In this document: piece after piece, positions 7,151 through 16,578 of the stretch | Position numbering within the stretch: position 1 is the first letter of the stretch | Layout of the letters: each line of letters starts with the position of its first letter | NCBI RefSeq assembly: GCF_008085905.1 | Contig: NZ_VSFF01000008.1 | Coordinates: forward strand, 124,001-188,000 | Length of the DNA: 64,000 nucleotides | Direction: 5' to 3' | DNA from: Actinomadura syzygii | GTDB lineage: Bacteria > Actinomycetota > Actinomycetes > Streptosporangiales > Streptosporangiaceae | The notes under the pieces: generated by a model | What the model was told of the DNA's origin: nothing | The model's database searches: none | The model's input: the letters and a program-made list of their open reading frames with translations, nothing else | Made by a program: the position numbers and the translations under genes

Positions 7151-10100
7151 GTGATCAGAAAGCTGCTCGTCGCCAACCGGGGCGAGATCGCCGTGCGCGC
7201 CTTCCGCGCGGCATATGAGCTCGGTATAGCCAGTGTCGCCGTGTACGCGCACGAGGACAGGTTGTCGCTGCACCGCCAGAAGGCGGACGAGGCGTACGAG
7301 ATCGGCGAGCACGGGCATCCCGTCCGGGCCTACCTGGACGTGGACGGGATCGTTGAGACGGCGCTACGGGTGGGCGCCGACGCCGTGTATCCGGGCTACG
7401 GGTTCCTCTCGGAGAGCCCCGAACTGGCGAAGGCGTGCGAACGCAACGGCATCAAGTTCGTGGGGCCGCCGTCGGCGGCGCTGAGCCTGGCCGGGAACAA
7501 GATCGAGGCGGTCGCGGCGGCGCGGCGGGCGGGGCTGCCGGTGCTGCGGTCGACGACGCCGGAGGCCGGACGGGAGCTGGATGCGGCCGACGAGGTCGGT
7601 TTCCCGCTGTTCGTGAAGGCCGCGGCCGGTGGCGGCGGACGCGGGCTGCGCCGCGTCGACAACCGTGAGGATTTGCAGGCCGCCGTGGACACCGCCCGTA
7701 GGGAGGCGGAGAGCGCCTTCGGCGACGCCACGGTGTTCCTTGAGCAGGCGGTGGATCGTCCCCGCCACATTGAGGTGCAGGTCCTCGCGGACAGCGCCGG
7801 GCACGTGGTCCATCTGCGTGAGCGTGACTGTTCGGTGCAGCGACGCCATCAGAAGGTGGTGGAAATCGCGCCCGCGCCCAGGCTCGACCCAGAGGTGGCG
7901 CAGCGGCTTTGTGACGACGCCGTGCGTTTCGCCAAGGAAATCGGCTACGAGAACGCGGGCACCGTGGAATTCCTCGTGGACGATCGCGGCCAGCACGTCT
8001 TCATCGAGATGAATCCGCGTATCCAGGTCGAGCACACCGTGACCGAAGAAGTCACCGGTGTCGACTTGGTGCAGAGCCAGTTGCGCATTGCGGGCGGCGA
8101 GACGCTCGCCGACCTCGGTATCGCGCAGGACGAAGTGACCGTGAGCGGTTACGCCGTCCAGTGCCGGATCACCACGGAAGACCCGGCGAACGGATTCCGT
8201 CCGGATACGGGGAAGATCTCGGCGTACCGGTCGCCGGGCGGTGCGGGTGTGCGTCTCGACACCGGTACCGCTTATGGCGGCGCGATCATCAGCCCGCATT
8301 TCGACTCCCTGCTGGTCAAGCTGACCTGTCGCGGACGGACGTTCGAGGACGCCGTGCGGCGCGCGCGCAGAGCGGTCGCTGAATTCCGCATCCGGGGAGT
8401 GGCGTCCAACATCCCGTTCTTGCAGGCGCTGCTAGATGAACAGGACTTCCGCGCGGGCGGCGTGACGACGTCCTACATCGGCGACCATCCCGAACTGCTC
8501 ACGGCACGGTCGAGTGGTGACCGCGCTACGCGGCTCGTCCGGTATCTGGCCGACGTGACCGTCAACAGGCCGCACGGTGAGGCGCCCACCGACCTGGACC
8601 CGGCGACGAAGCTCCCGGCCCTCTCCATGGACGGCCCGTTCCCGGAGGGTTCGCGCGACCGGCTTTTGTCGCTCGGCCCGAAGGCATTCGCTGAGCAGCT
8701 CCGGTCGCAGAGTGCTCTGGCCGTCACGGACACGACGTTCAGGGACGCGCACCAGTCGCTTCTCGCGACGCGAGTACGCACCTATGACCTGCTCGCCGCC
8801 GCCCCCTACCTCGCCCGAATGACGCCTCAGCTCCTGTCCATCGAGGCGTGGGGCGGGGCAACGTACGACGTCGCGCTTCGCTTCCTCGGAGAGTCGCCCT
8901 GGGACAGGCTCGCCGCGATCCGTGAAGCCGCACCGAACCTCTGCATTCAGATGCTCCTGCGGGGCCGCAACACCGTCGGTTACACGCCCTACCCGGACTC
9001 GGTGGCGCGGGCATTCGTGAAGGAAGCGGCCAGTACGGGAGTCGACATCTTCCGCGTGTTCGATGCGCTGAATGACGTGGAACGGATGCGTCCGGCCATC
9101 GAAGCGGTTCTCCAGACCCACGCCTTGGTGGAAGGGACCCTCTGCTACACGGGCGACCTGTCGTCCCCGAACGAGCGGCTCTACACCCTCGACTATTACC
9201 TGCGTCTGGCGGAGGAACTCGTCGACGCGGGCGTCCACATCCTGTGCATCAAGGACATGGCCGGTCTGCTCCGCGCGCCCGCCGCGTACACACTCGTCAA
9301 GGCATTGCGTGAACGATTCGACCTGCCCGTCCATCTGCATACCCACGACACGGCGGGCGGGCAGATCGGCACCTACATCGCGGCCATTCAAGCGGGGGTC
9401 GACGCAGTCGACGGCGCCGCCGCGCCCCTTTCGGGGACTACGAGCCAGCCACCGCTCCAGGCGATCGTCGCCGCGACCGATTTCACCGAGCACGCGACCG
9501 GCATCGACCTGGCTGCGCTGACCTCCATGGAGCCGTACTGGGAGGCCGTCCGGAAGCTGTACGCGCCGTTCGAGATGGGCCTGCCCTCGCCCACCGGACG
9601 GGTGTACCGGCACGAGATTCCTGGCGGCCAGTTGTCGAACCTGCGTCAGCAGGCCGTCGCGCTCGGACTCGGTGACCGCTTCGAAGAGATCGAGCGGCTG
9701 TACGCGGCGGCGGACGCGATCCTAGGACGGCTCGTAAAGGTCACCCCGTCCAGCAAGGTAGTCGGTGACCTGGCGCTGCACCTGGTCGCGGCAGGTGCCG
9801 ACCCAGACGACTTCGCCGAGAACCCTGACCGGTACGACATCCCCGACAGCGTCATCGGTTTCCTGAACGGGGAACTGGGCGACCCGCCAGGCGGATGGCC
9901 CGAACCGTTCCGCACCAAGGCCCTCGCAGGACGCCAATACACGCCCGCCCGTGCCGAACTCTCTAGCACGGAAGAGAAGGCCCTGGCCGGTTCAGAGGTA
10001 CGCGGCACTCTCGACCGTCTCCTCTTCCCCGGCCCAGCGAAGGACTACCGCGAGGCACGCGCGGCCTACGGCGACCTTTCGGTACTGCCGACCGGTCCCT

Positions 10101-10522
10101 TCCTCTACGGCCTGCGCACAGGACACGAGGTCGCGTTCGACCTCGAACCGGGTGTGCGGGTGCTCGCTGCTCTGGAGGCAGTGGGCGATGTGGACGAGGC
10201 GGGCGTCCGGCAGGTGATCTGCACGGTGAACGGGCAACTCCGCACCCTGTCCGTCCGGGACAAGTCCGTTGCGTCGGACGCGCCGCCGGTCGAACGCGCC
10301 GACCCGGACGAGCCCGGCCACGTCGCCGCGCCGTTCGACGGATCGGTGACGCTCCGCGTGGCGAAGGGCGACGAGGTCGCGGCGGGCGACGTGGTCGCCA
10401 CGATCGAGGCGATGAAGATGGAGGCCGCGATCACCGCGCCCGTCGCGGGCGCCGTCGGCCGGCTGGCCGTCAAGGGGGCCACGCCCGTCCAGGCGGGCGA
10501 CCTGCTGCTGGTGATCGCCTGA
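7151..10522 (+). CDS. pyc: Pyruvate carboxylase
   Basis: This 1123-residue single-chain biotin enzyme makes oxaloacetate from pyruvate, bicarbonate and ATP, feeding the TCA cycle. The biotin carboxylase domain opens with KLLVANRGEIAVRAFRAAYE and carries the ATP-grasp glycine loop (KAAAGGGGRGLR) and EMNPRIQVEHTVTEEVTG. The carboxyltransferase domain (about 520-800) shows DTTFRDAHQSLLATRVR and the metal-site HLHTHDTAGGQ. The C-terminal biotinyl domain has EAMKMEAAI with the biotinylated Lys1089. The GTG start at 7151 has GGAGA upstream. Length and domain order match actinobacterial pyruvate carboxylases. It appears monocistronic. Confidence 0.97.
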   Translation: MIRKLLVANRGEIAVRAFRAAYELGIASVAVYAHEDRLSLHRQKADEAYEIGEHGHPVRAYLDVDGIVETALRVGADAVYPGYGFLSESPELAKACERNGIKFVGPPSAALSLAGNKIEAVAAARRAGLPVLRSTTPEAGRELDAADEVGFPLFVKAAAGGGGRGLRRVDNREDLQAAVDTARREAESAFGDATVFLEQAVDRPRHIEVQVLADSAGHVVHLRERDCSVQRRHQKVVEIAPAPRLDPEVAQRLCDDAVRFAKEIGYENAGTVEFLVDDRGQHVFIEMNPRIQVEHTVTEEVTGVDLVQSQLRIAGGETLADLGIAQDEVTVSGYAVQCRITTEDPANGFRPDTGKISAYRSPGGAGVRLDTGTAYGGAIISPHFDSLLVKLTCRGRTFEDAVRRARRAVAEFRIRGVASNIPFLQALLDEQDFRAGGVTTSYIGDHPELLTARSSGDRATRLVRYLADVTVNRPHGEAPTDLDPATKLPALSMDGPFPEGSRDRLLSLGPKAFAEQLRSQSALAVTDTTFRDAHQSLLATRVRTYDLLAAAPYLARMTPQLLSIEAWGGATYDVALRFLGESPWDRLAAIREAAPNLCIQMLLRGRNTVGYTPYPDSVARAFVKEAASTGVDIFRVFDALNDVERMRPAIEAVLQTHALVEGTLCYTGDLSSPNERLYTLDYYLRLAEELVDAGVHILCIKDMAGLLRAPAAYTLVKALRERFDLPVHLHTHDTAGGQIGTYIAAIQAGVDAVDGAAAPLSGTTSQPPLQAIVAATDFTEHATGIDLAALTSMEPYWEAVRKLYAPFEMGLPSPTGRVYRHEIPGGQLSNLRQQAVALGLGDRFEEIERLYAAADAILGRLVKVTPSSKVVGDLALHLVAAGADPDDFAENPDRYDIPDSVIGFLNGELGDPPGGWPEPFRTKALAGRQYTPARAELSSTEEKALAGSEVRGTLDRLLFPGPAKDYREARAAYGDLSVLPTGPFLYGLRTGHEVAFDLEPGVRVLAALEAVGDVDEAGVRQVICTVNGQLRTLSVRDKSVASDAPPVERADPDEPGHVAAPFDGSVTLRVAKGDEVAAGDVVATIEAMKMEAAITAPVAGAVGRLAVKGATPVQAGDLLLVIA

Positions 10523-10535
10523 GCGGAGCGCGCGT

Positions 10536-10578
10536 GTCAGTCCGGCGCGGGTCAGTGCGGCGCGGGTCAGTTCGGGGA
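10536..10578. repeat. 15-bp tandem repeat at the 3' end of the TetR gene
   Basis: GTCAGTCCGGCGCGG (10536-10550) is followed by GTCAGTGCGGCGCGG (10551-10565) and a partial third unit from 10566. Each unit carries TCA, so the minus strand has three in-frame TGA stops 15 bp apart. It lies between the convergent pyc and TetR stops. Confidence 0.75.
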
Positions 10579-11199
10579 GTGCGCCGCGGCGTAGTCGGCG
10601 AGGGACGGTTCGAGCAGGTCGAACGCCGTCCGCGCGGACGCGGTGAGGGCGGCGGCGATCTCGTCGTCGCTCTCACCGTCCAGGGTGCGGCGGAGGGTCT
10701 CCTGGAACAGGACGCGGTGGACGCCGCCGAGCTGCGCGGCCACGAGTCGGGGGAGCGGGTCGTCCGGGCCCGCCCCCGTCTCCTCGGCGAGGACGGCGGC
10801 CAGCGCGGCCTCGCGCTCCTCGTGGAACTCGCGGAGCCGCGCCACCAGCGCCGGGCTCTGGACCAGCATGCGCGCGAAGTCGCGGCCGGAGAAGCCGATC
10901 ACCGGGTCGCGCCGGTCGACGGCCCGCTGGAACTCCCGGCGCAGCGCGGCGAGCGCGGGCTCGCCGGCGGGCCGCTCGGCGACGGTCAGGGCGAGCCGTC
11001 CGACGAAGGCGTCGCGCAGGTCGAGGGCCAGGTCCTCTTTGCGGGGGAAGTAGTTGGTGACGGTCATCTTCGCCACCTGCGCCGCCGCGGCGACGTCGGC
11101 GATCGTGACCCGGTCGAAGCCGTGCCGCAGGAACAGGCGCGTCGCCTGGTTCGAGATGTTCTGCCGCGTCTGCTGCTTCTTCATCTCCCGGAGTCCCAT
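10567..11199 (-). CDS. TetR-family transcriptional regulator
   Basis: About 210 residues from ATG 11199. An earlier start at 11259 would read through the AT-rich intergenic palindrome and is less likely. The helix-turn-helix is TRQNISNQATRLFLRHGFDRVTIADVAAAAQVAKMTVTNYF. This form, with MTVTNYF in place of the usual TLYRHF, is common in AcrR-like regulators of actinomycete transporters. The C-terminal domain is all-helical (DPVIGFSGRDFARMLVQSPALVARLREFH). It is divergent from the sigma-70 factor gene and shares with it an unusual AT-rich promoter region flanked by a perfect inverted repeat, so it may control that gene as well as itself. Confidence 0.88.
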   Translation of the reverse strand: MGLREMKKQQTRQNISNQATRLFLRHGFDRVTIADVAAAAQVAKMTVTNYFPRKEDLALDLRDAFVGRLALTVAERPAGEPALAALRREFQRAVDRRDPVIGFSGRDFARMLVQSPALVARLREFHEEREAALAAVLAEETGAGPDDPLPRLVAAQLGGVHRVLFQETLRRTLDGESDDEIAAALTASARTAFDLLEPSLADYAAAHSPN

Positions 11200-11217
11200 C
11201 AGGACATTGTTCCATGG

Positions 11218-11271
11218 GCGACCTAAATTTGTAATAAGTATATTTATAGGCTCGTTCAAAGTTTAGGTCGC
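11218..11271. promoter_or_regulatory. AT-rich divergent promoter region flanked by a perfect 10-bp inverted repeat
   Basis: GCGACCTAAA (11218-11227) is the exact reverse complement of TTTAGGTCGC (11262-11271). Between them lie 34 bp of AT-rich DNA (including TATTTATAGG), strikingly unlike the rest of the window. The region separates the TetR and sigma factor starts. Paired operators for the TetR protein are the simplest reading. Confidence 0.6.
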
Positions 11272-11295
11272 GAGGCTATCGGGTACCGAGACCGG

Positions 11296-12300
11296 GTGAC
11301 CCGTTCCCGCCCGGCAGGCCGAGCAAAGGACACCGCCCTGAACGCCAGCCACGCGCCCAGCGCGACCCCCCGTGCGACCGTGAACGTGAACCTGGTCGAT
11401 CCGATGAAGGACTACCTCTCCCGCATCGGCCGCACCGCGCTCCTCACTGCCGAGCAGGAAGTCGACCTCGCCAAGCGCATCGAGGCCGGACTGTTCGCCC
11501 GCGAGCGCCTCGAAACCCTGGGCGACGACCTCAGCCTCCAGGACAAGGAAGACCTGGAGTGGATAGCCACCGACGGGGCACGCGCCAAAGAGCACATGGT
11601 GGAGGCCAACCTCCGTCTCGTCGTCTCGCTGGCCAAGCGCTACATGGGCCACGGCCTGCCGCTCAACGACCTCGTCCAGGAAGGCAACCTCGGGCTCATC
11701 CGCGCCGTGGAGAAGTTCGAGTACCGGCGCGGCCTCAAGTTCTCCACCTACGCCGTCTGGTGGATCAAGCAGGCGATCAGCCGCGCGCTGGCCGACCAGA
11801 GCCGCACGATCCGCATCCCCGTGCACGTCGTCGAGGTGCTGAACCGCATGACGCGCGTCCGGCGGCGGATGATGCAGGACCTCGGCCGCGAGCCCACCGC
11901 GCGGGAGCTGGCCGTCGAGCTCGACATCACGGCGGAGAAGGTCGAGTGGCTGCGCAGGCAGGCGCGCGAGCCGCTGTCCCTGCACACCCCCCTCGGCGAG
12001 GACGGCGACGGCGAGCTCGGCGACGTCATCGAGGACCCGGACGGCGGCGACCCCGCCGACGTCGTCGCGTCCTCGATGCTGCGCGGGCGGCTCGACGCCG
12101 TCCTGGAGACACTGACCGAGCGGGAGGCGGGCGTGATCTCCCTCCGGTTCGGACTGTCCGGCGGCGAGCCCAAAACCCTGGAAGAGGTCGGGCGCGTATA
12201 TGGGGTTACTCGGGAGCGAATCCGGCAAATCGAGTCAAAGGGCATGCATAAACTGCGCCATCCGTCTCGCCGCGAAACCCTCGCCGACCTGCTTGGATAG
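11296..12300 (+). CDS. Group 2 RNA polymerase sigma-70 factor (SigB/HrdB-like)
   Basis: The 334-residue protein is a primary-like sigma factor without the long region 1.1. Region 1.2 is DPMKDYLSRIGRTALLTAEQEVDLAKRIE. Region 2 includes ANLRLVVSLAKRYMGHGL, then LNDLVQEGNLGLIRAVEKF and the -10 recognition segment FSTYAVWWIKQAISRAL. Region 3 follows, and region 4.2 is EEVGRVYGVTRERIRQIESKGMHKL. It directs core polymerase to promoters probably overlapping those of the housekeeping factor. The GTG start at 11296 lies close behind an AT-rich palindromic control region shared with the divergent TetR gene. Group 2 factors in actinomycetes are non-essential and often stress- or development-linked. Confidence 0.95.
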   Translation: MTRSRPAGRAKDTALNASHAPSATPRATVNVNLVDPMKDYLSRIGRTALLTAEQEVDLAKRIEAGLFARERLETLGDDLSLQDKEDLEWIATDGARAKEHMVEANLRLVVSLAKRYMGHGLPLNDLVQEGNLGLIRAVEKFEYRRGLKFSTYAVWWIKQAISRALADQSRTIRIPVHVVEVLNRMTRVRRRMMQDLGREPTARELAVELDITAEKVEWLRRQAREPLSLHTPLGEDGDGELGDVIEDPDGGDPADVVASSMLRGRLDAVLETLTEREAGVISLRFGLSGGEPKTLEEVGRVYGVTRERIRQIESKGMHKLRHPSRRETLADLLG

Positions 12301-12423
12301 GTCGAGCGGGAACAGTCGCCGGACGCCGGTGTGACACGGAACTCGTCCCGCGGTGGGTGGCAGCGGAGATGATCTCCGAGGACACTTCTCGTGGACGTGC
12401 ACGGCGGCTGAAAGACGGGAACG

Positions 12424-13758
12424 ATGGCGAGGCGGTTCGGACGGCGAGGGCGGGTCACGCGCGCCACGGTGAGTGTCGCCGTGGCGTTTTCGCTGATGCA
12501 GTCCACCGCCTTGGCGGAGGCGTCCGGCGGTGCGGTCGCCGCCCCCACGGCGGTGGCGTCCGCACCCGCGGTGGTGCAGCCGCCGACCGGGCCGTTCGAC
12601 CCCGCGAAGCTGCGCGCGACCCTCGACGCCACGCGCGACGCGGGGATGTACGGGCTGTTCTCCGCGGCGCAGGACGGCGGCACCGTGTGGAACGGCGCGT
12701 CCGGGGTCGCGGACGTCCGGACGGGTCGTCCCGTCACCCCCGATATGAGGCAGCGGATCGGCAGCATCAGCAAGTCGTTCATGGCGACCGCGATCCTCCA
12801 GCAGGTCGAGAAGGGTCGCATCGACCTCGACGCCCCGGTCGGCCGGTACTTGCCGAACCTTTTCCCGGAGCGTCCCGGGAAACAGGTCACCGTGCGGATG
12901 CTTCTCAATCACACCAGCGGTATCGCCGACTACGTCCTCACTGCTTTTCCTTCATTGAAGGCGCTGTCTTCCGAGAGCCTGGACGAGAACCGCTTCCGCT
13001 ACATTCCGCCGGAGCAGCTCATCGAGTGGGGCCTGCAAGCACCGCGCACGGGTGAGCCAGGTGAACGGTGGTCGTACTCCAACACGAACTACATCATCGC
13101 CGGACGGCTCCTGGAGAAGGTGACCGGGACGCCCGCCGAGGAGTACATCAACCGGCACGTCATCGCCAAGGCCGGGTTGAAGGAGACGTACTTCCCGTCC
13201 GGGCCGCGGATAGCCGGGCCGCATCCGCGCATGTACCTGTCGCTCTACCAGCACATCAAACCGCCCCGCGACTACAGCGCCTTCAACATGAGCTGGGGGT
13301 GGACGGCGGGCGCGCTGGTCTCCACCACGAACGACCTCAACCGCTTCTACCGCAAGCTCCTCACCGGAGGGCTCATAGGCAAGGCCGCGCTGGGGGAGAT
13401 GCAGCGGACCGTCCCGGCGAAGGACGCGGACGGCAACCTCCTCATGAACTACGGTCTCGGCCTCTACTCGCTCGACCTCCCCTGCGGGACGTTCTGGGGC
13501 CACGACGGCATCGTCTTCGGCGGGGGCACCCAGTCGCTGTCGTCCGCGGGCGGGGAGCGCCAGGTGTCGGTCGCGTTCAACCTGACGATGTACCAGGAGC
13601 TCGACGCGAACGGGATGCCCGTTCCGCATCCGATCGACAGCGCGCTCGCGGCGCACGTCGTGGAGGCGCTGTGCGGCAGCCGTCCCACCGCGCGGCCCGA
13701 AGCGCCGCAGCGGCCCGTCCAACTGCTGCCGCTGCAACTGGTGCGCGCCGGGCGCTGA
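12424..13758 (+). CDS. Secreted serine hydrolase (beta-lactamase / D-Ala-D-Ala carboxypeptidase family)
   Basis: The 444-residue protein begins with a basic N-region and hydrophobic core (residues about 1-34, ending near ALAEASG), so it is probably secreted. The penicillin-recognising fold is marked by the SxxK motif S114-I-S-K117, the YxN motif Y218-S-N220 and an HxG-type third motif at H360-D-G362. The HDG form replaces the KTG of classical PBPs and is typical of class C-like esterases and DD-peptidases. LLNHTSGIADY is the usual second-helix signature. It may trim peptidoglycan peptides or hydrolyse esters; sequence alone does not separate these. ATG 12424 lies 123 bp after the sigma factor gene. 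Confidence 0.92.
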   Translation: MARRFGRRGRVTRATVSVAVAFSLMQSTALAEASGGAVAAPTAVASAPAVVQPPTGPFDPAKLRATLDATRDAGMYGLFSAAQDGGTVWNGASGVADVRTGRPVTPDMRQRIGSISKSFMATAILQQVEKGRIDLDAPVGRYLPNLFPERPGKQVTVRMLLNHTSGIADYVLTAFPSLKALSSESLDENRFRYIPPEQLIEWGLQAPRTGEPGERWSYSNTNYIIAGRLLEKVTGTPAEEYINRHVIAKAGLKETYFPSGPRIAGPHPRMYLSLYQHIKPPRDYSAFNMSWGWTAGALVSTTNDLNRFYRKLLTGGLIGKAALGEMQRTVPAKDADGNLLMNYGLGLYSLDLPCGTFWGHDGIVFGGGTQSLSSAGGERQVSVAFNLTMYQELDANGMPVPHPIDSALAAHVVEALCGSRPTARPEAPQRPVQLLPLQLVRAGR

Positions 13759-13837
13759 TCTTCAGGTCAACGCCCTTTTCTGCGGGCTGACCTGCGGGTC
13801 CGGAGAACTGTCAGTGGCGGGTCCTAGCGTCTTCGGC

Positions 13838-16375
13838 ATGCCGAGCGCAACGAAGCGAATCGCGGCCCTCATCGACGAGTGCGACGCCCTCGCGGTGGCC
13901 GGGGCCGTCCGCGACCTGGACGCGGCCGACCGCCGCGCGGTCGCCAGGGCGCTGCCCGGCCACCTCAAAGAGGTGCGGTCGCGGTACGAACCCTGGGACG
14001 ACATCCTCGGCCACGCGCCCGCCTTCCGCGCGGCGGGCGCGGGCACGATGACCGGCGCGACGGCGGTCGCGGCCTGGCTCAACCGGCGCGAGTTCAGCAC
14101 CCGCTGGTCCGGCGACCACGGCGACACCGACCTCCTGCTCGGCCTCTGGGACGACCGTGACGACGCCTGGCTCGCCGACCTCGCGCGGCGGCTCACGCTC
14201 CGGCTGCGCGGCCCGCGGCACGTCGGGCTCGACCTCGTCCTCGCGCTGCTCGCCGACACCGGGATCGAGCCGCCCGAGCACGACCCGCTCGTCGTCGGCT
14301 GGGTGGCGTCCGCGCCGCCCCGCGCGAAGGACCCGCTGCTCCCGTTCCTGCTCCCGCGCGTCTTCGAGGCGGACGGCGTCGGGCGCGAGCTGCGCGACCG
14401 CTCGTCCTGGCCGCGGACGCTGGCCACGCTCGCCGCCCGGGGCGACGTCGACCGGCGCCTGCTGCTGGACGGCTGCGTCCGCCGGTTCCTGCGCGGCGGT
14501 ACGGCCCTCGACCTGCGCTTCTTCGTATGCCTGCACGGCCTCCTCATGCCGGACGACCCGGCCGCGCGGGAACGCGAGATCAGCGCCCACGCCCGCGACT
14601 ACGCGCGGTTGCTCCCGACCGGGCCGGGCACTGTCGCCGACCTCGCGCTCGGGCTGCTCAGGGAGGTGCCCGCGCTGCCGTCCGAGCTGGTCGTCGAGGC
14701 CCTGGACGGCGTGCTGTTCCGGCCGGAGGCCGGGCTCGTGAGGTCGGGTCTTTCATGGCTGGAGCGGACCGTCCAGCGGCGGCCGGGCCTCGCCGCGAGC
14801 TGCGCGCCCGCGCTCGCCCGCGCGTTCGGGCACGAGTCGTACGCGGTGCAGCAGCGGGCCGTCCGCATCGCGCTCAGGCTCCCGGACGGGGTCGACGGGC
14901 GGGCGCTCGCCGACGCGGTCCCCCTGCTGCCCGCCGACCTCGGCGCGCAGGTCGCGGCCCGGTTCAGCGGCGACGTCGCCGACCCCGGCGCGGGTGGCGA
15001 CGTGCCGCCGCCGCCCGCGTTCGTCCCGGCTCCGCCGCGCGAGCCGCTGCCTCCGCTTCCATCGCCGATCACCACCGTCGCGGAGCTGGCCGAGGCCGTC
15101 GACGCCTTCCCGGTCGGCTGGGCGGACGCCGAGCGGATGATGGCCGGGTTCGTCCAGCTGACGTGGGACGACGCGGACGCCGTGAAGGCGGCGCTGAAAC
15201 CCGTCCTGCAGTCCGCCTTCTATCCGGGGCTGGAGTCCGACCAGCGGTGGCGCGGCCCCCGCGAGTGGATGATGGCGACCGGGCTCCTGCTGACCGGCTC
15301 CGGCCCGCTGTCCGAGGGCTGGCGGCGCCGGCTCCCGCCCGCCCGCGTCCTAGGCGGCCCGAACCTGCTCTATCTGAGCCGGTGCGCGGAACTGTACGCC
15401 GCCGTCGAGGACGGGACGCTGCCCCCGCTGCTCCTCGCCGCCCCCACCGAGCCGACCGGGCACCTCGACCCGCTGGCGCTGGTGGAACGCCTGGAGCGGC
15501 TCCAGGAGGCGGGCGCCGACCCCGGTCCGGCCGATCTCCAGCAGGCCCTGCTGCGGCTGCCGCGCGAGATCGACCCGGACGCGGTGAAGCGGGCGTCCGC
15601 GTTGACCTCGTCCGCCGGACGCGCCGTCGCGCGCCTCCTCGCGGACGGCGGGCTGCCCGTCCCCGAGGTGTCGATGCGGCCGTTCGAGCGGGGCGCCCCC
15701 GAGCCGGTGATCAACGTGCCGCCGACCGGGCTGCCGCTGGTCGACGCCGTGTTCACCGCCCCGCCGAAGCACGGCGGCGACGACCACGGCTGGTTCCGGG
15801 CGACCTGGCCGCGGCTGCTGCCGTCCCATCCGGAGGTCGTCGCGGCGCACGTCCTGCCGCTCCTCGTGGAGGGCCGGTACGTCTTCGAGGTCGGGGCGCC
15901 GGTCGAGGAGGTGATCGAGCTCGTCCCCGGCGACGGGCCGTTCGCCGAGGCCGTCGGGCATTTCCTCGCGCGGCAGCTCACCGCGCGCCGAAGCGGGCGG
16001 GCCGACCTGGCGCTGCACACGATGGCCGTCCGGGGCGACCTGCCCGCCGGGGCGTTCGGCCGCCATATCGGACGGCTCGTCCTCGACGGCGACGTCCGGC
16101 TCGTCCGGATCATCGACGCGCTCGAACGCGCGGTGGACGTCGGCGCGTACGCCGCCGTCTGGCAGACGATCGCCGCCGCCCTGCCCGTGCTCTGCCCCGA
16201 GCCGGGGAAGCGCCCGGTGCACGGCCTCGACCGGCTGATCGCCCTCGGCCTCCGCACCGCCCGCTGGTCGAACGCCCGCACCCGCATCCCCGAACTGGAC
16301 GCACTCGCCGCCCGCAAGGGCTCCACCAACGTGGCCCGCGAAGCCCGCGCCCTCTCCACCCACCTGGCCGGATAG
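13838..16375 (+). CDS. Large DUF6493-like protein of unknown function
   Basis: About 845 residues from ATG 13838 (M-P-S-A-T-K-R-I-A-A-L); a GTG at 13814 would add eight. The sequence is rich in Ala, Arg, Leu and Asp and predicted almost wholly helical. It shows repeated leucine-rich helical pairs, such as RRLTLRLRGPRHVGLDLVLA and WLERTVQRRPGLAASC. It resembles the actinobacterial DUF6493 proteins, which are HEAT-like and occur near SWIM zinc-finger or AAA genes; neither partner is adjacent here. A Pro-rich linker (about 390-410) separates two halves. No membrane segment or catalytic motif is visible. A degenerate repeat of its own 3' end lies just downstream. Confidence 0.75.
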   Translation: MPSATKRIAALIDECDALAVAGAVRDLDAADRRAVARALPGHLKEVRSRYEPWDDILGHAPAFRAAGAGTMTGATAVAAWLNRREFSTRWSGDHGDTDLLLGLWDDRDDAWLADLARRLTLRLRGPRHVGLDLVLALLADTGIEPPEHDPLVVGWVASAPPRAKDPLLPFLLPRVFEADGVGRELRDRSSWPRTLATLAARGDVDRRLLLDGCVRRFLRGGTALDLRFFVCLHGLLMPDDPAAREREISAHARDYARLLPTGPGTVADLALGLLREVPALPSELVVEALDGVLFRPEAGLVRSGLSWLERTVQRRPGLAASCAPALARAFGHESYAVQQRAVRIALRLPDGVDGRALADAVPLLPADLGAQVAARFSGDVADPGAGGDVPPPPAFVPAPPREPLPPLPSPITTVAELAEAVDAFPVGWADAERMMAGFVQLTWDDADAVKAALKPVLQSAFYPGLESDQRWRGPREWMMATGLLLTGSGPLSEGWRRRLPPARVLGGPNLLYLSRCAELYAAVEDGTLPPLLLAAPTEPTGHLDPLALVERLERLQEAGADPGPADLQQALLRLPREIDPDAVKRASALTSSAGRAVARLLADGGLPVPEVSMRPFERGAPEPVINVPPTGLPLVDAVFTAPPKHGGDDHGWFRATWPRLLPSHPEVVAAHVLPLLVEGRYVFEVGAPVEEVIELVPGDGPFAEAVGHFLARQLTARRSGRADLALHTMAVRGDLPAGAFGRHIGRLVLDGDVRLVRIIDALERAVDVGAYAAVWQTIAAALPVLCPEPGKRPVHGLDRLIALGLRTARWSNARTRIPELDALAARKGSTNVAREARALSTHLAG

Positions 16376-16461
16376 GCGGCGGACCAATGCGACTGGGCCG
16401 AACCGCCAACGCGGCCCGCGAAGCGCGCCCCGGCCGGGCACCTGGCCGGTTACGCGGAATG
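16328..16461 (+). repeat. Imperfect direct repeat of the DUF6493-like gene's 3' end
   Basis: The last codons of the gene (from about 16328, AACGTGGCCCGCGAAGC to ACCTGGCCGGATAG) recur 81 bp later, from about 16409 (AACGCGGCCCGCGAAGC to ACCTGGCCGGTTAC). The second copy has a 4-nt deletion in its middle and has lost the stop. It looks like a decayed tandem duplication. Confidence 0.65.
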
Positions 16462-16476
16462 TGCGTCCTGGTGGCG

Positions 16477-16497
16477 CGCCCGGCCAGAGGCCGGGCG
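16477..16497. terminator. Strong 9-bp hairpin between convergent genes
   Basis: CGCCCGGCC (16477-16485) and GGCCGGGCG (16489-16497) form a perfect stem with a 3-nt loop. It sits between the DUF6493-like gene and the convergent dehydratase gene and could end transcription from both sides. No T-run is present, as is common in actinomycetes. Confidence 0.6.
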
Positions 16498-16578
16498 AAC
16501 AGCCGGGGACGAGCGGGTTGGCCTGGGTGGTCCGCGGAGTTCGTACGTTGGGCGTCCGAACTGCTGGGTTGGCGGCCG

